From the NCBI RefSeq assembly GCF_029320955.1, contig NZ_CP119757.1, positions 248,001-312,000 of the forward strand: a stretch of 64,000 bases of DNA. The letters run 5' to 3'. The notes below the pieces were generated by a model, which worked only from the letters and a program-made list of their open reading frames with translations, made no database searches and was not told where the DNA came from. This DNA is from Flavobacterium sp. YJ01. GTDB lineage: Bacteria; Bacteroidota; Bacteroidia; Flavobacteriales; Flavobacteriaceae. Below, in pieces: positions 22,910-32,000 of this stretch. Made by a program: the position numbers and the translations under genes. The number at the start of each line of letters is the position of its first letter. Within the stretch, counting starts at the first letter, position 1.

Positions 22910-24010
22910 TCATGGGGAACCGGGACCAACTAAAGTAAGGTGATCATAATCCAACCTCTTCACTGATAAGAGTCCCTTTGTCAGATCGACTGTAATTTTA
23001 TACAGTCCGGCTTGCGCAACATTCCATTTATAATCGTTGCTGCTGTCAATTATGTACTCTGCAGCAGTTCTGAAATCAGCATTATTGCTTTTCGCCTGAA
23101 GCCAAGAACCGTCAAGCCAGTTGTCGGCTATAAAATCCGATCCGATTTTTGCATGAATTTTAACCTGGCCTACCTTCAACATCCCTGTAAAAGTCCAGAT
23201 GTTCGAATTAGGACACGTTTGTATAAAGTCGGTGTTTATATCTCCTTCTGGTTTGTTCCAGCTTCCAATTGGAGATCCGGGTCCTGATAAAGTCATATAA
23301 TCAAAATATCTTCTCTGTACGGCTATCTTGTTTGCATTAAGATCAACAGTTACTATATAGTACCCAGATTCTTCAATATTCCATTTAAAATCATTGCTGT
23401 CATCAATAAGGTATTCTGTCTGAGTTAGAAAATCGGCATTTGCCGATTTTGCCTGAAGCCAGGATCCGTCAAGCCAGTTGCCTGCAATAAAATCAGATCC
23501 TAATTTTACATGGATCTTAATCTCTCCAGCATTTAAATTCCCCTTAAAAAGCCAGATGTTTGAATTTGGGGCAGTTTCTGCAAAATCTGTGCTTGAATCT
23601 CCTTCGGGCGTGGCCCAATTTCCAATAGAGGATCCCGGGCCTACAAGGGTCATGTAATCATAGTCTATTTTTTTTACATCTAAGCTCTTCTCACGCAAAT
23701 TTACTTTTATATTATAAAGCCCCGCAGCCGCAACATTCCATTTATTGTCGGCGCCTCCTACCACATATTCATTGGCGGTCAGAAAATTTGCATTACTGTT
23801 TTTTGCTTGTAGCCATGAACCGCTAGTCCAGCTGCCTGAAGCAAAACCGCCTGCTTTCGCATGGATTTTAATCTCCCCCAAGTTTAAATATCCTGTAAAT
23901 GTCCAAACGTCAGAGCCAAAGGCACTTTCTTTAAAATCGGTTGCACCAGTACCTTCGGGTTTCGTCCAGTTGCCTGTTGGTGATGCTGGACCGACTAAAG
24001 TGAGGTGATC
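22620..24010 (-). repeat. four tandem SusE/F-type binding-module repeats
   Basis: The coding DNA repeats with a period of about 355-360 bases. Each unit opens with a [HY][ML]TL[VS]GP[AG]S signature, includes IKIHAK-like and GSWLQAK-like stretches, and closes with KWN...GLY.I.V. Copies begin near 24005, 23650, 23295 and 22935. The stop codon falls in the first codons of the fourth copy. Recombination between units is a likely route of length change. Confidence 0.8.
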
Positions 24011-25783
24011 GAAAATAGGTTCTAAAGTCCATAACTGCGAACTATCGCCGGTGCTGCTTGATTGTACTACAATTCCCCTTGCTGCATCCATTTCAAGAGC
24101 TTTGGTACTATTGGAGTTTATGATTTTATAATAACCGTTTCCATCAGGAACCATATCCCATTTCTGGCTGTTTAATCCTAAATACTGCCATGTGTGAATT
24201 TTTGCACCGTTATTAACAGACTGTTCAACAACATCAAAAGATTTTTTATCGGACAATGATGTAATGCTGTACTCCTTATTTTTTTCAAAGGTAAAAAGCC
24301 ATTTTTGATCAGATTTATCCCAATCAAGAGTATTTGTCGTCAGTGAATCTCTTAAGGTATTGTAAGCTATTGTTTTACCATTCGCTTTTGATTTAATAAA
24401 ATAATTGTTTCCTGATAAAATATCTGGCTGAGGATTTATTGGTACAACTTTCAAAATCACGCAGCCGTGTGCAGGCACGTTTACACTATAGGAAGACATG
24501 CTTCCTAAATTCGTATGAGTCCAAAGATCCCTTACCGATGCATTGCCTGAAAACCCCAGAGAAGAATTGAAATCCAAACTGCGGTTCTTAGCTACGTTCT
24601 CTCTATTAAAAAAACCAATAATCCAATCTCCGTTAGACATTTGTCCAGCCCAAACCTGACTCGATTCATTTGTTGGGTCGTTCGTAAATAATGGTTTCCC
24701 AACAAAGCCATCTTTATTTAAAGCTAACATTTCTTCATTTTGATAATAAGAAATATCTTGTCCTATCGAATTATACTGATCCACTATAGATAAAGGGCCT
24801 CCAGCCATTAAAGGTAACGAGATTACCGTTTTTTTTTCATTGTCATTGGCCATTGAATTTAATCTAATGAAATCTCCATCCAGAATTAATTTCTTTCGTC
24901 CCGAGATAAATGACCAATAGGTGTATCCATCAAAAGTATTATAATATTGAGACCACCAGCTATGACGGATGCCCCGATCTAAATTATTAAATCTGTTCCA
25001 CCCTCCATCTCCAAGATCTTCGTTAATTCGAATCATGTGTCCGTATTTATTCTCAGAAACAGCATTATCCTGTAATTCTGGCATCACCAGACTCAGAAAA
25101 ATTTTATTTTCATCGCATGCTTCGCGAATCCATCTTAATGCTTTTTCATAATCTTGGGTTGATCTTGCCGGACCGTACGTGGAGTCTCCTTTGTCGGCCC
25201 CCGTTTGGAACCAGGCTAAAAAATCAATCCTTAAATAACTGACACCCATATCGGCATAATATTGTACATAACCTTTAATGTACTGTTCAGCCCCAGGATT
25301 ATTAACCTGAACCCAGTTAAATATTTTTTCCTGACCTTCAATTGGGTTCAGAAGCGTTGATAAGGGAATATTTGTACCTTTAATTTTAACTCCCGCATCA
25401 GCTGCCTTTTTATTTATCCACAAAGGGTTATTATACATGCCTAATGTCATTCCACGGGCTTTTAAATAATCTGCCCAATATTTATAGTCATGTATCCAAT
25501 TCGAGGAATGTGTTGTTCTGTAACCATCTTGGTTATAGTTTGAGTCATCTCCCCATCCATCTATACAAATCATATTGTATCCATATGACTTAAGATTTTC
25601 ATTCATCCAATCAATATTTTTTTTCCATTCATCTTCAGGGATATAATCGTTTTTAGTAAGATTATATTCATACGGATTCCAATACAAGGGAGCCTTATAT
25701 GGATTGATTTGCGAAAATCCTTTTTCTACAGACAGTAGCAAGGATAAAATTAGCAATAAAATTAAAACAGGTGTTTTCTTCAT
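22910..25783 (-). CDS. GH27-type glycosidase with ricin-like and SusE/F-like modules, prematurely stopped
   Basis: 957 residues to an in-frame TGA. Signal peptide (ends KGFSQ); GH27-type barrel (about 28-440) with NMICIDGWGDD, the probable nucleophile Asp187 in SYLRIDFLAWF, and the acid/base region RINEDLGDGGW; a ricin-type beta-trefoil (about 455-590, QxW-like motifs SDQKW, SQKWD, SQLW); then three full SusE/F-type repeats. GH27 includes alpha-galactosidases and isomalto-dextranases; the dextran locus favours an isomalto-dextranase-like role. The stop replaces one residue at the beginning of repeat 4, and the original frame stays open for a further 213 codons to 22265. The protein as read would be secreted to the periplasm but lack its T9SS signal. 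Confidence 0.85.
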   Translation of the reverse strand: MKKTPVLILLLILSLLLSVEKGFSQINPYKAPLYWNPYEYNLTKNDYIPEDEWKKNIDWMNENLKSYGYNMICIDGWGDDSNYNQDGYRTTHSSNWIHDYKYWADYLKARGMTLGMYNNPLWINKKAADAGVKIKGTNIPLSTLLNPIEGQEKIFNWVQVNNPGAEQYIKGYVQYYADMGVSYLRIDFLAWFQTGADKGDSTYGPARSTQDYEKALRWIREACDENKIFLSLVMPELQDNAVSENKYGHMIRINEDLGDGGWNRFNNLDRGIRHSWWSQYYNTFDGYTYWSFISGRKKLILDGDFIRLNSMANDNEKKTVISLPLMAGGPLSIVDQYNSIGQDISYYQNEEMLALNKDGFVGKPLFTNDPTNESSQVWAGQMSNGDWIIGFFNRENVAKNRSLDFNSSLGFSGNASVRDLWTHTNLGSMSSYSVNVPAHGCVILKVVPINPQPDILSGNNYFIKSKANGKTIAYNTLRDSLTTNTLDWDKSDQKWLFTFEKNKEYSITSLSDKKSFDVVEQSVNNGAKIHTWQYLGLNSQKWDMVPDGNGYYKIINSNSTKALEMDAARGIVVQSSSTGDSSQLWTLEPIFDHLTLVGPASPTGNWTKPEGTGATDFKESAFGSDVWTFTGYLNLGEIKIHAKAGGFASGSWTSGSWLQAKNSNANFLTANEYVVGGADNKWNVAAAGLYNIKVNLREKSLDVKKIDYDYMTLVGPGSSIGNWATPEGDSSTDFAETAPNSNIWLFKGNLNAGEIKIHVKLGSDFIAGNWLDGSWLQAKSANADFLTQTEYLIDDSNDFKWNIEESGYYIVTVDLNANKIAVQRRYFDYMTLSGPGSPIGSWNKPEGDINTDFIQTCPNSNIWTFTGMLKVGQVKIHAKIGSDFIADNWLDGSWLQAKSNNADFRTAAEYIIDSSNDYKWNVAQAGLYKITVDLTKGLLSVKRLDYDHLTLVGPGSP

Positions 25784-26032
25784 TTTGGTTGGTTTAGAGG
25801 TTAGTAAGCAGTTTTAAACAAGAACATTTCAGAATATATTCCCTAAAATTTATGAGAAAATATTCCTGCTGTTTTTTGTGGTTAGTAAAGTGAGACAATT
25901 TAGTGCACATCTACCTCTCCTATTATCAAGTAACATACTGTTATTCAACAATAAAGAAAGTAACAGAAATACAGTTCTCTTAATTGTATATACAAAAGAA
26001 TCAAAAAATAAATGAGGGAGTACAGAGTTTTA

Positions 26033-26047
26033 AAAACGTATAGAAAA
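26033..26047 (-). promoter_or_regulatory. candidate GH27 promoter / operator motif
   Basis: The minus strand reads TTTTCTATACGTTTT, identical over 15 bases to the motif upstream of susC (19112-19126). It lies 250 bases upstream of the GH27 start. This suggests that both are driven by the same factor, most likely the regulator at 19376-21094. Confidence 0.45.
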
Positions 26048-26483
26048 TACATCAACAAATAAATCTTAAAACATGATATACCAATCAGTTAAAAGAAAAA
26101 TATGCTCATATATATATAGAAATATTTCTATTGAAGTTATCCGTAGTAATAGGTTCCAAATGACATTTATTGCCTGCTAAAACCAAATATAAAATTATTC
26201 CTGCCATCAATCAGCCACATAATTTAGCGGCAATGAGTAAATAGAAAATATAAAAAAAAATTATGTATGGTGAAATAATAGATCATCACGAATTGGATTT
26301 GATATTTTAACGATTATCGTCAAATTTTGACCTGAATAATTATAGAATTATATTTTAAATTTACTTTAAACAAAACCTAATTTCTTGTATAAAATTTGAA
26401 ATTCAATTTTTTCAAAAATTAGCTAGAATTGGTTCTTTTCATACATTATAAATTTTCACCTTTTAACATTTAACCTCTATGAT

Positions 26484-26602
26484 ACATACAAACCGCTTCT
26501 CAATAAAAACCAAGAATAATTATCTTACAAATTCACTTGAAAATAGGCCAATTTCTTTAAATCATTCATAAAATGGTTTGTAAATTGTTCAGTAAGGGTC
26601 AC
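26484..26602 (+). repeat. structured intergenic repeat, copy 3 (subtype B)
   Basis: Nearly the same as copy 2, including ACATACAAACCGCT, ATAATTATCTTACAAATTC, AATTTCTTTAAATCATTCAT and TGGTTTGTAAATTGTTCAGT. The ends TACAAACC and GGTTTGTA pair. It is oriented away from the PUL and has no plus-strand gene just upstream, so it is not simply a 3' untranslated region. Confidence 0.75.
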
Positions 26603-26610
26603 TCAGCCAG

Positions 26611-26645
26611 ATGGCGCCAATTGAAGACAATTGGCGCCATTTTTA
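26611..26645 (+). terminator. intrinsic terminator after repeat copy 3
   Basis: A perfect 12-bp stem (ATGGCGCCAATT), 6-base loop and TTTTTAT. Its sequence is unlike the terminators of the other copies, although its position after GTCAC is the same. Confidence 0.88.
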
Positions 26646-27138
26646 TATTTACACTACTAAATACGCTGGCTTTCAACCTTTTTTGTTTTTATTTTCATTC
26701 TTTAAAAAAATAGGCAAATTGCTTCAATATACATTTTAATATAAAAAACTGCACAGATAGTCGATTTATAATTGGATAAGTTAACAGGATTCGAACCACT
26801 GAATTAAGAAAAATTATAACTTATAATTTCTATTTTTTCTAGTTACTCTTTAATTTGCAGAATTAAAATCTCATTCTAAAGTGGTCTGATATTTCAAAAT
26901 TACTTGAATTTCCAGCCCTCAATTTTTTCTAATATCATTGCTGCTTGACTGAAGCAAAAAATTATTTTACTCACTCTTTGTAATAAAGGGTAAAAATACG
27001 CGGCTCGAAACCGAACTTTATTTCTAAATTTAAACAGCGCATTAGAAAACGTTCTTTAAAAAATCATATTCAGTTTTATACATCAAAAGCATTCTTAAAA
27101 TTTTATTAGTGAGCAATAATAATTTAAAAGCAGAAGTT

Positions 27139-27747
27139 ATGAAAATTGGAATTATAGGCATCAGCAGTCTTACGCTGAATTTAGCAGGCAGGGCCGCACA
27201 GGCCGGTTATGAGGTTACGATAAACAATCCCAGGGGCGGAAGTCTTATAAAAGAGGTTGTCAAAAAAATGGGATCTTAGGCCAGAATCGGAACAATTGAG
27301 CAGGCGGCAGATTCTGAAATAGTAATTCTATTTATTCCAAAGGAAGATTTAGAAAGTGTTATAAAATCGCTTCCAGACATGTCTGGAAAAATTATAGTGC
27401 ATACCAGCGGCCTTATTTTTGATCCGCATTTGCTGCTGTCAGGAATCACAAATGCCATGACCTATAAAATAACAGCTTCACTTCTTCCAAAGGCACATAT
27501 TGTGAAATTGTTCAATCCTATTGATATTGGAACCAAAAAGCTGACTTCTTGGAAAGAATCAAAAGAAAACATTTTTTTCATAACTGATCATGCAGAATGT
27601 AAAAACCAGATAAGAATTTTTCTAACAAAGATTCATTACCATCCTTTTGATCTTACAACAAGATTTCAGCTGCAGGATAAAAGATCAAGCCTAAACGGCT
27701 TTTACAATCCTTTATCATTAAAGCCATTTAAAAACAATTATAATTAG
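27139..27747 (+). pseudogene. broken NADP-dependent reductase (F420-dependent NADP oxidoreductase-like)
   Basis: Read through, about 202 residues resemble the NAD-binding-2 / COG2085 reductases: MKIGIIG at the start, AAQAGYEVTINNPRGG after the first helix, then SEIVILFIPKEDL and GKIIVHTSG. An in-frame TAG at 27277-27279 (codon 47) interrupts it. The glycine-rich loop is also degraded (GIISIS-type drift: GISSLT where G-x-G-x-x-G is expected). The second half stays open to 27747. With both a stop and a ruined cofactor site, it is most likely dead. Confidence 0.75.
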
Positions 27748-27773
27748 GATAAATCTCTCGAAGAAAAATAATG

Positions 27774-27809
27774 AGAAATGGGTACTTGCCGTAGCAAGTG
27801 CCCATTTCT
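27774..27809. other. strong hairpin
   Basis: A 16-bp stem (AGAAATGGGTACTTGC, one G-T pair) has a CGTA loop. No long T-run follows on either strand, so it is not a standard terminator. The rest of 27748-28053 shows no gene. Confidence 0.6.
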
Positions 27810-28053
27810 AAAACTGTTTTGTACAATTTGTTTACGGCATAAAGTATCAATTCCCTAAACTTCACATTCGGCATGCAAAATAAACCTTCTTTAAATCCAT
27901 GCAAAAAAATAAAATAGACCTGAGCACAATTTCTCAAAACAGCCTTGGAAAAGTTTAGATTTTAACCAAGTCTTCTGTATTTTTGCAAATAAATACGTAC
28001 TACAGATATCCCGCTTACATTAATTCCAAATTTTCAGCATCGTATCCATTTTT

Positions 28054-28293
28054 TCAGATTCTCCGTATTATATAAAAAAGTATTTCCTCTTCAAGTTCTC
28101 TACATAAATTTTCAGATTCTATTGTTTGGCAGAAACACTTATTGGGACTATTTATTAATTTCTTATTATTCTTTATGCTTCTGCAATAGGTATTACAGAT
28201 CAGCTTAAACCGTTGATCAGCTGCATACATATTCTTCATTTCTTTAAAATGTTCAGCAAACTTAAGATTATATAATTCATCCGGCAGATACAT
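28054..28293 (-). CDS. small protein of unknown function (79 aa)
   Basis: 79 residues, mostly helical and charged, opening MYLPDELYNLKFAEHF and containing three Cys residues in the middle (ICNTYCRS ... KCFC). No signal or membrane segment. The pattern of an aromatic/acidic N-half and the ending LCRELEEEILFYIIRR looks like a genuine small Bacteroidota protein, but I cannot name the family. Confidence 0.5.
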   Translation of the reverse strand: MYLPDELYNLKFAEHFKEMKNMYAADQRFKLICNTYCRSIKNNKKLINSPNKCFCQTIESENLCRELEEEILFYIIRRI

Positions 28294-28446
28294 AAATTCT
28301 ATTGGGTTAAAGAAAAAAGGCTATGAAAATTTTACCGGTTCTAAAACTTCCTTAAGGTACGAAATATAAAACAGATAAAAGTAGTCAAGTTTATTTAATT
28401 CACTTTTCAATAACTGAGACTATTATAAACTAATAAACAAAAAAAA

Positions 28447-29880
28447 TCAATTTTTAATCAGTTTAGGATGCTTCCATGAGCCGTTCAAAGCTTCTTCTTT
28501 TGGCCAATACAATCGCATTATCAGAGCAAAATCACCTTTTGGAGCTGGAAGCCAATTAGATTCCTTATCTTTTCCTGGAGAATCTGCTTGAATATAAAAC
28601 GTAAATCCTCCGTCAGCATCTTTTTTAAACTGCCCAAGCATTGTTGAATTTAACAGATAGCGATTAAGCCGATTTGCAACAAGAAGACTTGCCGGCTGGT
28701 CGTACATTGTAAGGGACCAGAATGAATTGACTGGAGGAAGCTGTCCTGGAGGCAATTTGAAAGTGTACTTATTTTTACCATTTAATTTTTCGCCATTCGA
28801 ATCAACATAATAAGATGGATACACTGCCTCTTCTATTGAATTTCCATAAATACCTAAAAACGCTCCGCTCATCCTAAAAAGATAATTATTTTTAAGAAAT
28901 TCTCTCGTTCCAAAAGCGTCTCCTGACGAAAGCTCACCCGTTACGATCCTTTTCTTTAACTCAGCTATTTCAAGCCATGCGTCTTTTATTCCCTCGTTCA
29001 TGGCATTTTTAACATCAGCGCTTAAACTGTCAGGATTGAAAGCTTTACCTTCTTGAACTCCAATTTTTGCAAATCGAGCTCTTAAGTCCTTTTCGGAAGC
29101 ATTTACGGGGCAAAATTGTAAAGCAAAATTTAGATTATTAAAAAACTCCAATGATTTTTTTTGTTCTTCCGGAGAAAGCGGTTTTATAAAATCAATTGGT
29201 TTTGCCTGCACTGGAGCTGCTTTGCCTAAAAACGCTGAAAGCGTTTTAACATCATACTTTTTCTGTATTGCTTCAACATTTTTTAAATCACCTGGATTAA
29301 AAAGCTGTGTTCGGATTATTCCTAAAGCAATTTCTGTTTCGCACGGAATAACTTTATCAATCCCTTTGGGTTTTTCTCCCTTCCAATTAGGGCCGGAAAG
29401 CATATAAACGCCTCCATTATTTCCCGTTGTGCGGCTTCCCAAATAGGCAAAATTAAAAGTATACAAATCAATTAGCTGCAGGCTCCAGTACCTGTTTTTT
29501 TCAATTGGAGGTATCACAAAAACAATAGGTTCGCTTCTTAAATCTAATCCAATCCAAGAATAAGGCGTATCTGAGTTGGGAGTTTGAACCGCTTTATCTT
29601 CTGAGGTAAAAACTCTGGGAACATTACGAATCTTATTCCACGGAGCTTTGTATTCTGGATTTTGTTTATCTACAAAATATGCATATTGAATCCTGCTGTT
29701 ATCTACAATAGGAAATCCGTAAATATAAGCCTCCTTGGTAATTTCCCTAATCTCTTTTAGATCAATATTACTTGCATCGGCAGCTGCTATACTAGTCTGA
29801 CCTTCTTTACCTTCTTTTTTACAGCATACAAAAACCATTGTAGCAGCTGCTAAAACAAAAATTAATATTTTATTTTTCAT
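28447..29880 (-). CDS. DUF1254/DUF1214 lipoprotein
   Basis: 477 residues with a lipoprotein signal (VFVCCKK). The N-terminal DUF1254 domain (about 40-190) includes EAYIYGFPIVDNSRIQYAYF and TPNSDTPYSWIGLDLRSEP. The C-terminal DUF1214 domain (about 350-475) includes NSFWSLTMYD and the near-terminal ALIMRLYWPKEEALNGSW. The biochemical role of these domains is unsettled. A truncated paralogue lies 31 bases upstream, and a third member heads a sulfatase operon at 61993-63471. Confidence 0.88.
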   Translation of the reverse strand: MKNKILIFVLAAATMVFVCCKKEGKEGQTSIAAADASNIDLKEIREITKEAYIYGFPIVDNSRIQYAYFVDKQNPEYKAPWNKIRNVPRVFTSEDKAVQTPNSDTPYSWIGLDLRSEPIVFVIPPIEKNRYWSLQLIDLYTFNFAYLGSRTTGNNGGVYMLSGPNWKGEKPKGIDKVIPCETEIALGIIRTQLFNPGDLKNVEAIQKKYDVKTLSAFLGKAAPVQAKPIDFIKPLSPEEQKKSLEFFNNLNFALQFCPVNASEKDLRARFAKIGVQEGKAFNPDSLSADVKNAMNEGIKDAWLEIAELKKRIVTGELSSGDAFGTREFLKNNYLFRMSGAFLGIYGNSIEEAVYPSYYVDSNGEKLNGKNKYTFKLPPGQLPPVNSFWSLTMYDQPASLLVANRLNRYLLNSTMLGQFKKDADGGFTFYIQADSPGKDKESNWLPAPKGDFALIMRLYWPKEEALNGSWKHPKLIKN

Positions 29881-29911
29881 AATTCTTCTTTTTGGAATTG
29901 CTATTGGAAGT

Positions 29912-30913
29912 TTAATTTACTTTTTCAATTGCTGGAGGCGACCATGTACCGTTCAGGGCAGATTCTTTTGGCCCATAAATTCGGGCCATTAGATAAAATT
30001 CTTCTGCAGGCGCTGGAAGCCAATTTGACTCTAGAGATTTATCCGGTTTTTGGTTTTGGATATAAATTGTCAAGCCTCCGTCTTTATCATAAACCAATCC
30101 TTCAGTAGTTGAATTAATCAGGAATCTATTGATTGGATTTTTAATTAGATATCCTCCTGTGCCATCTGCACTTTTATCATACATAGTTATGGACCAAAAA
30201 TATTTTGCAGGCGGAATTTCATCTTTAGAAAAATGAATTTTATACTTGTTTGTTTTTCCGTTTAAAGTCTGCCCTTCTTTATCATTGTAAACAACAGGAT
30301 AAAAAGCTTCAATTTTATCATTTCCATAGATTCCAACCATAACAGCGGCAGCGCGCAAAAGATGGTCTTTTTTGTAGAATTCTCTATTTCCGAAAGGATC
30401 CATCATATTCCATCCATTTTTCTGCTCGCTGATATGAGCGGCTTTTTCCTTAATTGCCGTTATTCCTTCCTGAACACCATCATTAATGGCTTTGAGGGTT
30501 TCTTCGTTTAGCTGTGAAGAATCAAAATCGGCTCCCGCTTTTATTCCAATTTTTTCAAATTTTGCAAGATCCTCGACATCTTCTTTATTGAAAGGTTTAA
30601 CCAAGTCCAGATAGACATTCATATATTTAATGAAATTTGCATCTTCTATGTCTTTTGGATTGAAGGCAATCCAATTAATTTCAGATGCTTTTTTCGGAGA
30701 TGCAGTGCCTAAAAATTGGCTCAATGAAGTAACTTTATACTTATCCTGAATCTGGATAACATTTGCTAAATCTTTGCTGCCCAATAGCTGGGTCCTTCCA
30801 ATGCCAATTGCAAGCTGGCTCTCTACATTAAAAACCTTTTTAAATTTTCCTTTTGGTATTTCTCCTTTATAATCCGGACCGACAAACTGAAAGGGATTAC
30901 ATTTGTGACACAA
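29912..30913 (-). pseudogene. 5'-truncated DUF1254/DUF1214 protein
   Basis: The recognisable part starts at FQFVGPDYKGEIPKG, equivalent to about residue 150 of its neighbour, and runs to a normal end (YFWSITMYD, ARIYGPKESALNGTW). The signal peptide and most of DUF1254 are missing. The first few codons (MCHKCNP) look unrelated, so the break is near 30890. Repeat copy 4 lies about 160 bases beyond the break. It may still be transcribed, but no export signal remains. Confidence 0.8.
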
Positions 30914-31070
30914 AACCTAAATCTCATACAGTAATTCATAAAGCCAAAAAAAGACAATTCTGCCTTAAGTATAACAATCTATTCAAATCCTTCATAATAA
31001 TTGTAAAATTGTATTGTAGATCAATACCGCAGACAAATTGAGTTTTCATAATTTTTTGCATCAATCCCCA

Positions 31071-31185
31071 ACAGGACATCTAAACCAAATTTACAAAGCC
31101 AATGGAAGACAGACCATTACATATAGAAAGCCAATCTCTTCAAATCATCCAAAAATGATGTTGTAATTTGTCCTGTCCCCGTCAC
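31071..31185 (+). repeat. structured intergenic repeat, copy 4 (subtype A)
   Basis: The best copy of subtype A. The 5' end ACAGGACA...AAATTTACAA can pair with the 3' end TTGTAATTTGTCCTGT. The interior has AAAGCCAATGGAAGACAG and CCAATCTCTTCAAATCATCC. It ends CCGTCAC before the terminator. It shares TTTTTTGCATCAAT just upstream with copy 5, which could be promoter sequence. No plus-strand gene precedes it. Confidence 0.75.
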
Positions 31186-31223
31186 AAAAAGAGATAACTA
31201 TATAATAGTTATCTCTTTTTTTT
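31186..31223 (+). terminator. intrinsic terminator after repeat copy 4
   Basis: AAAAAGAGATAACTAT, a 3-base loop, its complement, and a run of T residues; the stem is nearly the same as in copy 1, with paired changes. Confidence 0.85.
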
Positions 31224-31308
31224 ATGCGCAAATTTGTAGATTTTCAAGCCTTTACGACCTAATTTTTTGCGATTGGATTTTTATCTATTTTCTAATTATA
31301 TATTATAA

Positions 31309-31461
31309 TCAATTGCAAAATTTTATATTCCTAAAGAAATGTATTTGTAATTTTAGAAAGAAAATGGGTTCATAGATTTTTTTATAGCTTCCAAATAAAA
31401 GTACTTCATCAATTTCAGGAAAATTAATAGCAAGAAAGGGTTTTAATAAATCATCTTTCAT
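31309..31461 (-). CDS. possible small coupled ORF (50 aa)
   Basis: An ATG overlaps the stop of the gene above it (TAATG), suggesting translational coupling. The product begins MKDDLLKPFLAINFPEIDEV and continues LLFGSYKK. The first 33 residues look like real protein; the last 17 are AT-driven and may be out-of-family sequence after a truncation, since repeat copy 4 and its tail end close by. I do not recognise it. Confidence 0.4.
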   Translation of the reverse strand: MKDDLLKPFLAINFPEIDEVLLFGSYKKIYEPIFFLKLQIHFFRNIKFCN

Positions 31462-32000
31462 TACCTTATTATCAATTCTCTTTTAATGGTTTTATCAAAA
31501 GCACAACCGCATTCTATTAAAATTTTGTCTTCATAGTCTTTATATTCACTAAAACTATTAGGTTTTAAAGTACGTGCTTTATTAAAAATATCTTTAGCAT
31601 ACCCATAACGGTATTTATAATTGTTGTAAGTATTTAGATTCTCAATAATAGGATGCATTAAATCATAATAATTTTTATAATCAATAAACTGTTCATTAGT
31701 CAACACTTCCAAGAGTTCATTTGTAATATTAACATTGTAAACTGAAAAATCATATAAACCTTCAGGTTTTGGCCTTTCTTTTATATTATTCATAATTTCA
31801 GCTTTACTTTGTAAAAGTATCTTTTTAATATTTTCATCATTAGTTTTTGCAGCAATTAAATATTGCTTTAACTGATTTATTTTTAAATCAAATGGATTAA
31901 TTTTGATTTTAATTCTCTCCATTAGCTCATTCTCTTGGCTCTTTGAAAAATTCTCTGTTGAGAACTTAACCTGATTAACTAAAGTATTTAAAACTAACAA
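31461..32000 (-). CDS. unknown protein, probably the C-terminal half of a frameshifted gene
   Basis: The frame has no ATG near its beginning (first usable codon is a TTG at 32000) and stays open upstream to about 32051, reading QAFEYNCPKDTLLVLN before the nominal start. That looks like coding sequence and overlaps the end of the gene upstream in another frame. So 31461-32632 is probably one gene of about 400 residues split by a frameshift near 32010-32045. The visible part is helical and charged, with no known motif. Confidence 0.5.
   Translation of the reverse strand: MLVLNTLVNQVKFSTENFSKSQENELMERIKIKINPFDLKINQLKQYLIAAKTNDENIKKILLQSKAEIMNNIKERPKPEGLYDFSVYNVNITNELLEVLTNEQFIDYKNYYDLMHPIIENLNTYNNYKYRYGYAKDIFNKARTLKPNSFSEYKDYEDKILIECGCAFDKTIKRELIIR

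Larger units (their letters stand above)
25784..27138. other. long intergenic region beside the PUL
   Basis: No gene is seen in 1.35 kb. It holds the GH27 leader and its promoter-like motif (26033-26047), repeat copy 3 with its terminator (26484-26645), and about 490 bases of AT-rich sequence before the broken reductase gene. It marks the left (upstream) edge of the PUL transcription units. Confidence 0.6.
30914..31308. other. intergenic region with repeat copy 4
   Basis: It holds no gene apart from repeat copy 4 and its terminator, plus the shared downstream tail (AAGCCTTTACGACCTAAT) to about 31290. Confidence 0.6.

Noticed and set aside
27728-27937. Minus-strand open frame of 69 codons
   Set aside because: It spans the strong hairpin and reads as random AT-rich translation.
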